Origin: Hemibagrus wyckioides
Taxonomy: Eukaryota; Chordata; Actinopteri; Siluriformes; Bagridae
Assembly: GCF_019097595.1 (NCBI RefSeq)
Contig: NC_080714.1
Location: 626,759-690,758, forward strand
Length of the DNA stretch: 64,000 nt
Reading direction: 5' to 3'
The translations under genes and the position numbers were made by a program. The notes under the pieces were generated by a model. The model had not been told where the DNA came from. It did not search any database and worked only from the letters and a program-made list of their open reading frames with translations. The stretch's first letter is position 1; every line of letters starts with the position of its first letter. Shown in pieces: positions 57,505 to 64,000 of this stretch.

Positions 57505-58860
57505 GTGAGTACACCCCTCACATTTTTGTAAATATTTTATTATATCTTTTCATGAGACAACACTGAAGAAATGATCCTCTGCTCCAATGTACAGTAGTGA
57601 GTGTCCAGCCTGTATAACAGTGTAAATTTGCTGTCCCCTCAAAATAACTCAACACACAGCCATTAATGTCTAAACCGTTGGCAACCAAAGTGAGTACACC
57701 CCTAAGTGGAAATATCCAAATTGGGCCCAATTAGCCATTTACCCTCCCAAGTGTCATGTGACTTGTTTGTGTTACAAGGTCTCAGATGTGAATGGGGAGC
57801 AGGTGTGTTAAATTTGCTGTTATCGCTCTCACACCCTCTTATACTGGTCACTAGAAGTTCAACATGGCACTTCATGGCAAAGAACTCTCTGAGGATCTGA
57901 AAAAAAGATTTGTTGCTCTACATAAAGATGGCCTAGGCTATAAGAAGATTGCCCAGACCCTGAAACTGAGCTGCAGCACGGTGGGCAAGACCATACAGCG
58001 GTTTTACAGGACAGGTTCTACTCAGAACAGGCCTCACCATGGTCCACCAAAGAAGTTGAGTGTATGTGCTCAGTGTCATATCCGGAGGTCGTCTTTGGGA
58101 AATAGACATATGAGTGCTGCCAGCATTGCTGCAGAGGTGCAAGGGGTGGGTGGGTCAGCCGGTCAGTGCTCAGACCATATGCCACACACTGCATCAAATT
58201 GGTCTGCATGGCTGTTGTCCCAGAAGGAAGCCTCTACTAAAGATGATGCACAAGAAAGCCCACATATAGTTTGCTGAAGACAAGCAGACTAAGGACATGG
58301 CCAGAACCATGCCCTGTGGTCCAATGAGACCAGGATAAACTTATTTGGTTCAGATGGTGTCAAGCATGTGTGGGGGCAACCAGGTGAGGAGTACAAAGAC
58401 AAGTGTGTCTTGCCTACAGTCAAGCATGGTGGTGGGAGTGTCATGGTCTGGGCCTGCATGAGTGCTGCCGGCACTGGAAGCTACAGTTCATTGAGGGAAC
58501 CATGAATGCTAACATGTACTGTGACATACTGAAGCAGAGCACGATCCCCTACCTTTGGAGACTGGGCCGCAGGGCAGTATTCCAACATGATAACGACCCC
58601 AAACACACCTCCAAGACGACCACTGCCTTGCTAAAGAAGCTGAGAGTAAAGGCAATGGACTGGCCAAGCATGTCTCCAGACCTAAACCCTAAGGTGTGGG
58701 AGCACAAGGTCTCTAACATCCACCAGCTCTGTGATGTCATCATGGAGGAGTGGAAGAGGACTCCAGTGGCAACCTGTGAAGCTCTGGTGAACTCCATGCC
58801 CAAGAGGGTTAAGGCAGTGCTGGAAAATAGTGGTGAAAGCATGCCAAAATGCTCTGGGCC
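57505..58860 (+). pseudogene. Tc1-family element with direct repeats in the terminus
   Basis: GTGAGTACACCCCT occurs at about 57506 and again at about 57691, the paired-repeat (IR/DR) layout of the Sleeping Beauty-type Tc1 group. The transposase begins MALHGKELSEDLKKRFVALH at 57864 (137 codons, HTH), breaks near 58160-58270, and resumes to 58963 with QHDNDPKHTSKTT (second Asp) and SPDLNPKVWEH, in which the third acidic residue is Lys. The right terminus is not seen. Confidence 0.85.
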
Positions 58861-59242
58861 AATCAGAAGCTCCGCTAAGCTTTTCACCCTCCAGCAGAGA
58901 AACACAACAGAGAGGCTGGCCCCGCTGGCCACACGAGGTAAGGCCTACCCCCTGCTGGACTAACAGGAACTCTATGCTTTGTTTACGGGCAGCTCAGACT
59001 AAAGCCAGGCCTTTGTGGAACCGCCGAAGCTCTGCTTCCCTTCTGGATCTGCACCAGCCGTCTCCTGCTGTCTTCAGCCTTTGCCAGGACCCCGCTGCTG
59101 CCTCCAGCCTGTCTTTGCCTGAGCCCTTTCTATGCCCCTTCAGGGAAGAATCGTCTTAGTTGGCTCTTTTTGCTATTTTTCTTTCCTCCCTTTTGCTCTC
59201 CAGCTATCCTGAGTTCCTTTTCTTCCCTACTTTTCTGTTTTA
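58861..59242. other. Unassigned stretch
   Basis: Pro/Leu-rich translations without known motifs. Possibly an LTR or LINE tail scrap. Confidence 0.3.
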
Positions 59243-59342
59243 TTTAGTATTTAATTTAATTTAATTTAATTTAATTTAATTTAATTTAATTTAATTTAAT
59301 TTAATTTAATTTAATTTAATTTAATTTAATTTAATTTAATAA
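59243..59342. repeat. (TTTAA)n pentanucleotide microsatellite
   Basis: About 19 perfect units. Confidence 0.95.
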
Positions 59343-59414
59343 TTATTTAGTAATTAAAAGCTGGTGTCAGCATGCTCCCTGGCTAGGTGTGGTGTTCTCT
59401 GTCCCCGCTCAGTG

Positions 59415-59940
59415 TGCTACAGTACAAAATAACAACACAAAACAAGACAAATAAGTACAAAAAGACCACACAAAAAAACAGGACACTTAGTGCCGAACAA
59501 GAACATGTGCAATGAAACGTGAAATAAAATAAAATGAAATGATGTACAACTTGAAAAACTGTAGAAAAACCAGGGAACTAATAACATATATGATTGTAAC
59601 ATATATATATATAGTGGCCTGATAACATGTATTGTGCAAAAAAATGCAGTAGCAGATGTTGAGGTAGTGCAATAAGTAATGAACAATATAAGTTTGTTCA
59701 CACAGGTGAGAGATTGAGTGTGTGTGAGAGAGACAGACAGTTTTGTGCAGTTGAGTCCTGTGAGTGTGTTAGAGAGAGAGAGTTTTGTACAGTTCAGTCC
59801 TGGGTGTTGAGGAGCCTGATGGCTTGAGGGAAAAAACTCTTGCACAGTCTGGTTGTGAGGGCCCGAATGCTCCATTACTTCTTTCCAGATGGCAGGAGGG
59901 TGAAGACTGTGTGTGAGGGGTGTGTGGGGTCATCCACAAT
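59415..59940 (-). pseudogene. LINE C-terminus and 3' UTR, family X
   Basis: 59895-59790 on the minus strand reads RALTTRLCKSFFPQAIRLLN (one frame), the closing motif of this LINE. The rest is the A-rich 3' UTR. Confidence 0.65.
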
Positions 59941-59942
59941 GC

Positions 59943-60915
59943 TGTTTGGGATTCAGACACAGACCCAGTGTTTAAGTCTAGGCTGAAGACACATTTGTTT
60001 AGTCAAGCTTTCAATGCGTAATTGAACATAATTATTCTTAGGTAAAGGAGCAGATCTGGAAGGCTCATGGTCATAGAGTGTTTGGTGTACTGGGATGTTT
60101 GGATGCTGTCATCTTACCACCCTCACAAGTCGCTCAGGTTTGCTGACTGTGAAGTGGTTGGACGCTTTATGTCCTGGGAAGCCTTCATGTCTGTCACCTT
60201 CTGGCTCTCCCTTTTAGGTATGCTGTCATAGCTAGTCTTGCCGGAGTCCGTGCCTGCACTTTACACATAATCTGCATTGTCCTTAAAAATCACATGATCA
60301 CAAGCATACTTAATATCTTTCTCTCTCTGTCTTTCTCTGTTGAGCTATACACCCCACTCCTGAGCTCCCAGTGTTTGCCAGTTTCTAGTGGGACCACTGC
60401 CTCTACCCTTGGTCGGAGTCTTCTCACTTGGTGGTGCTCTCTGATGCTGTGGATGGATCTGTGTGGATAGCCTGTGACCCAAGAGACAGCCATGGACTTT
60501 CACACCATTATAGATCTTCCATTTCATCTGTCAGCTTGTGACAGCAGGGAATTAGTGTCTATAATGAACTCAGAAACTACACTGACCTATTAGTTCCTTA
60601 TGGGCCATTGATTGCTGTTGTAGACATGGCATTAATCAGTTACAATTACATTTACTGTACTTTGTCACACAAATGAGGATGGGTTCCCTTCTGAGCCTGG
60701 TTCCTCTCAATGTTTCTTCCTCATATCATCTCAGGGAGTTTTTCCTTGACACCCTCGCCACAGGCTTGCTCATTAGGGATAAAATAAAATGGGGATAAAA
60801 TAGTTTAATAATTTATTTTTATTTTTAGTTATTTTTTCCCCTCTTCTTTCTCTGTTTCTCCTCTTTTGCTTTGTGGCAATGTCCATTGTAAAAGGCGCTA
60901 TACAAATAAGTTGAA
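59943..60915 (+). mobile_element. L2-type LINE 3' end
   Basis: Starts GGGATTCAGACACAGACC and AGTCTAGGCTGAAGACACAT (end of ORF2, also at 29288-29335), and ends with the shared tail GGCGCTATACAAATAAG. The 3' UTR of about 900 bp is longer than in copy A. Confidence 0.85.
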
Positions 60916-60924
60916 TTGAAAAAA

Positions 60925-62900
60925 TTTAATTAAGGGCTCTGAGTGAGCAGAGCAAGTGTGACCTCTCCTGTTCTGCCGAGTCATGGGGCGGAAGACAGAA
61001 GGCATATAACAACTGGACTGGATGACTGGCCATCCTAGGCACCTTCGGGACATATCCATCCCTGGGGTGCTGGATAGCCTTGGACATGCCAGGGCCAATC
61101 TCCAGGCGGGGGGCAACCGATAGAGCCTGCAGAGCCCCTTCCCTAAAAGAAACCAAGGCTAAAAGCAGAACCGTCTTAAGGGTCAGAAACTTTTCTGAGG
61201 CTGACTCCATGGGTTCAAAAGGGGCTTCCAGCAACCTATCCAGGACCACTTCAAGAGGTCCCAGAAGGGGAGGCGGGGTCTGCAGGAAGGCCTCAGCTGC
61301 CTGGCACCATGCAGAAAGAGAGAGACCAGAGGGTGCCTAAATAGGGAGGCACTGAGGACAAGGGCATGGTTCGCAGCAATGGTGGCCACATACACCTTTA
61401 AAGTAGAGTGGGGGGAGGCATACAGGGAGCATACAGCTTCCTAGTGGAGCTAGCCCTAGCATTCAGGAGAGTCTCCAGAACCTCTGATGAGAGACCTGCC
61501 TCTAGAAACTGGTCCCCCTCATGGGCCAAACCCAGAGCTTCCACATCTCTGGGCGGGGGCAAACTGCCATGACGGGTGATATAAGCAACCACTGTGGTGC
61601 TGTCTGTGCGCACCAGTACATTGAAGCCACTGAGGCGTGGGAGAAAGCAGTTCAGTGCTAGAAAAAGCCCTCATCTCCAGGTACTTTATGTGCCACAAGA
61701 GTTGAGGGCCTTCCCAAAGACTGTAGGCAGGCCGTCCAAGACTGCTCCCCCGCCCAAAAGTGAAGCATCTGTCGAAGGAGTCCTGAGACAATGGCACACC
61801 TCTAGAGTGGGACCCAAGGTCAGAAACCAGAGTCTTCCACATAAGAAGAGTATGAAGCCCGCAGTGCATAACCCTTATGGCACCAAGGGGATGCGCCTCT
61901 GCAACAGAAAGGCATCGGTCTAGCCGAATAGCATTCACTGCTAACAGTATGGAAGCCACCCAAGCAGGAAATAGACATGCCTTCACTGTGGTGGAATCCA
62001 AAATTACCCCCAAGAGGGTGGTTCTCTGAGAAGGAGAAAGTACACACTTCTCTAGGTTCAACCTGAGGCCTAGAGTCTCATAAAGGTAAGCACAGCATCC
62101 TGATGAATGGCTGCCATGGCCTATGACTGGGCCAGGATGAGCCAGTCATACAAGAAATGAAGTACACGGATGCCCTGGAGATGCAGTGGTGCCAGGGCAG
62201 TATCCATGCACTTTGTAAAAGTGCGCAGCAACAAGGCTAGACCAAAAGGAGGAACCCGTAATGATAAGCTTCGTGCCTGAAAACAAACCTGAGGAACTTC
62301 CTGCGTTTTGGCAGAATACCTATATGAAAATAGGCATCCTTGAGGTCTCTCTGAGCATCACAAATGAGTCCTCGGACCTGATCTATGAAGTGATCAGTTT
62401 CATAGTGAGCATTTTGAACCTGAACGCCCTTATGGCAGTGTTCAAAGCTTGCAGATGACCTAAAATTGGACGCAGCCCCCTTCTATCTTGGGAACAACAA
62501 AATACTGGCTGTAGAAGCCAGAGTCTCGATCTTGAACCTGAACATCATTAGGGCAGAATTCAGAGCTCGTGAATGACCCAAAATTGGACACAGCCCCTGT
62601 CTCTCTCGGGAATGACAAAATACCAGCTGTAAAAGCCTAAGGCTCGATCTGGAAGGGGAACATGTTCTACAGCTCCTTTTCTCAGAAGAGAGAGAAGTGA
62701 AGGAACATAGTTTGGTGAGTGCCCACAATTGTGGGCAACATTGCCTGAAATGGAAGAGGACAGGTGGCAATCTAGATCCTGTACCCTTACCCTATGGAAC
62801 CTAGGACCCACTGAGAGACACCTGCCAGAAGTTTGCTCGCTGCCAGACTGTCTGAGATGTCAACCTCGTGTCCCGAAACAGTGAACTGGCAGGTGAAAAC
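60925..62900 (-). pseudogene. DIRS-type retrotransposon (RT, RNase H, tyrosine recombinase)
   Basis: Minus-strand order is RT (about 62900-61900), RNase H (about 61630-61520) and tyrosine recombinase (about 61500-60930). RT shows GVILDSTTVKACLF and an FLYDWLILAQS box near 62140 (LDDW expected). RNase H shows DSTTVVAYI. The recombinase N-part shows SSEVLETLLNARASSTRKLY, and its core ESASEKFLTLKTVLLLALVS and GYVPKVPRM. DIRS elements insert with a recombinase instead of an integrase. Many frameshifts; ends not found. Confidence 0.75.
62415..62650. repeat. 118-bp tandem duplication inside the DIRS RT
   Basis: GAACCTGAAC recurs at 62415 and 62533; the two units are about 80% alike (AAAATTGGACGCAGCCCC versus AAAATTGGACACAGCCCC). 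Confidence 0.75.
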
Positions 62901-63160
62901 CAGGGGGAATAGATTTATGAGAAACGGGAGAGAGGGTGGGCCCTACCAACCCCCAAAATGCCAGCGGTGGTGGGGTAGATGATAGGGAAAGCCTCACTAA
63001 GGAGGATGCTCTCAGGAACCCTAGACACTGGCCATCAGGATTCCTTCATGGTCCACCTGGCCAAGATGACAGATCTCAGGTCAGGTCTCATCAATTCAAC
63101 TGTGGACCACAATCTGGTGTCCTCTGGAAGGCTGTAGGTGCAGAACACATGGTGGAATAG
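62901..63160. other. Unassigned junction
   Basis: No recognised content between the DIRS and gypsy remnants. Confidence 0.3.
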
Positions 63161-64000
63161 TGTTGTGGCAGGCCCTTGAGTGGCACCAGGTGGCATGCCT
63201 TAGAGAACCTGTCAATAACCACCAGGATAGTGTTGTAGCTCCTGGAGCTAGGGAGATCGGTCACAAAGTCGAGTACCATGTGTGACCAGGGTCATTAAGG
63301 GATGGGCAGGACCCATCGTGCTTCATGTGAGTTCAGTCTCTTGGTGTTATGTAAATATTCCAGATAATACGAGGAATGGATGGTATGCCCCCTCCAGCCA
63401 GTGATGCCACTCCTCTAGATCATCCTTTATGGAGAGTAGCTCTTGGTTCCCCACGTCGTAATTTGCTTCAGCTGGGGTCGATTTTTGTGAAAAGTAGGCA
63501 CACATGAAAACTTGGGTTTCCATGGCACTGTGACAGGATGGCCCCTATCCCACAGCTGGAGGCATCCACCTCGACGATAAAGGGCAGGCTCAGGTCCAGT
63601 TATCTCAAGGTACCATGGTAAAACTGGCTTTAAGCTGTATGAAGGTGGTTTGTGCTTGGTCCATCCAGTGTAGTTGTTATATGCTTTACATAGGTCAGCT
63701 TTAGTGAAGAGTCCCATGGGCGGCATGGCAGTAGCTGGGTGGCTTTCTCCTTGCTGAAGACATAACATAAGTCCTGGTATTTGCATGGGATCATGGTGTT
63801 CCCAGGTGCATCTGGGCTCTCGACAGAGGGGGCAAGGCATGGACATGACAGGAACTGACAAATGCAGTGCTTGTGGCAGTAGGACGACCAGCATACCAGT
63901 TTTCCCTCCTTCCAGGACATGATGGGGTCATGATGCTGAAGCCAGGGGAAGCCCAGGATGATATGGCTGGTTGGGGATGAGATGATGTAGAAGGAGGTCC
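63161..64000 (-). pseudogene. Ty3/gypsy pol remnant, runs off the window
   Basis: Minus strand: 63279-63170 reads [20 protein letters not shown] and [14 protein letters not shown] (integrase core, first Asp kept). 63430-63600 is RNase H scraps ([17 protein letters not shown] text). 63660-63720 is RT (GLFTKADLCKAYN), and 63920-63890 is the protease-linker MSWKEGKLVCW. The order is compressed by deletions, and it continues past 64000. Confidence 0.72.

Overview
The window is vertebrate nuclear DNA from a teleost fish. It holds a spliced MHC class II beta gene and a spliced class II alpha gene, many AC/AT-rich microsatellites, and a dense nested collection of transposons of typical teleost types. 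No bacterial, plasmid or phage features are present. The species is not determinable by eye. The repeat set would fit an otophysan such as a catfish, but that is only an inference.

Layout. 1-3480: microsatellites and an 18-bp minisatellite array. 3485-4732: a Tc1-like DNA transposon with an uninterrupted transposase. 4733-12230: mostly unique, gene-free DNA with microsatellites, SINE and MITE remnants, and one perfect RFX-type palindrome. 12233-17628: the MHC class II pair, beta then alpha, head to tail on the + strand, about 1.3 kb apart. 17640-29344: nested retroelements (Ty3/gypsy pieces, an L2-type LINE, a deleted endogenous retrovirus with target duplication, a LINE endonuclease fragment, an endogenous-retrovirus gag-pro-pol remnant and a second L2 copy). 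29791-34060: an EnSpm/CACTA-like element with a Tnp2-family transposase and a divergent multi-exon accessory gene. 34090-41870: L2 endonuclease, an integrase-type gene cut by a SINE, a decayed gypsy, LINE pieces, two separate segments copied from the region upstream of the MHC beta gene, and a small gene with UBZ-like zinc fingers. 42370-47187: LINE fragments and two Tc1 families fused together, giving a reverse-transcriptase/transposase chimeric ORF. 47188-51185: MITE and LINE tails, a SAM-domain-family-like 3' exon, and a 1.4-kb foldback element. 51187-57235: an L2 LINE split by a Ty3/gypsy chromovirus with two 356-bp LTRs and a 5-bp target duplication. 57505-64000: a decayed Tc1 of the direct-repeat type, more LINE tails, a DIRS-type tyrosine-recombinase retroelement and another gypsy remnant.

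How the parts relate. The only conventional host genes I can support are the two MHC class II chains, which would form one alpha/beta heterodimer. Both have lost residues that normally hold the peptide backbone (beta W61 position is Leu; alpha N62/N69/R76 positions are Asp/Thr/Lys), which suggests a non-classical pair. Almost everything else is transposon sequence. Points most worth a second look are the MHC pair itself, the displaced copies of its upstream DNA, self-priming in the chromovirus, the foldback element and the transposon chimeras. Exon and element boundaries were read by eye; those marked approximate could be off by tens of bases.
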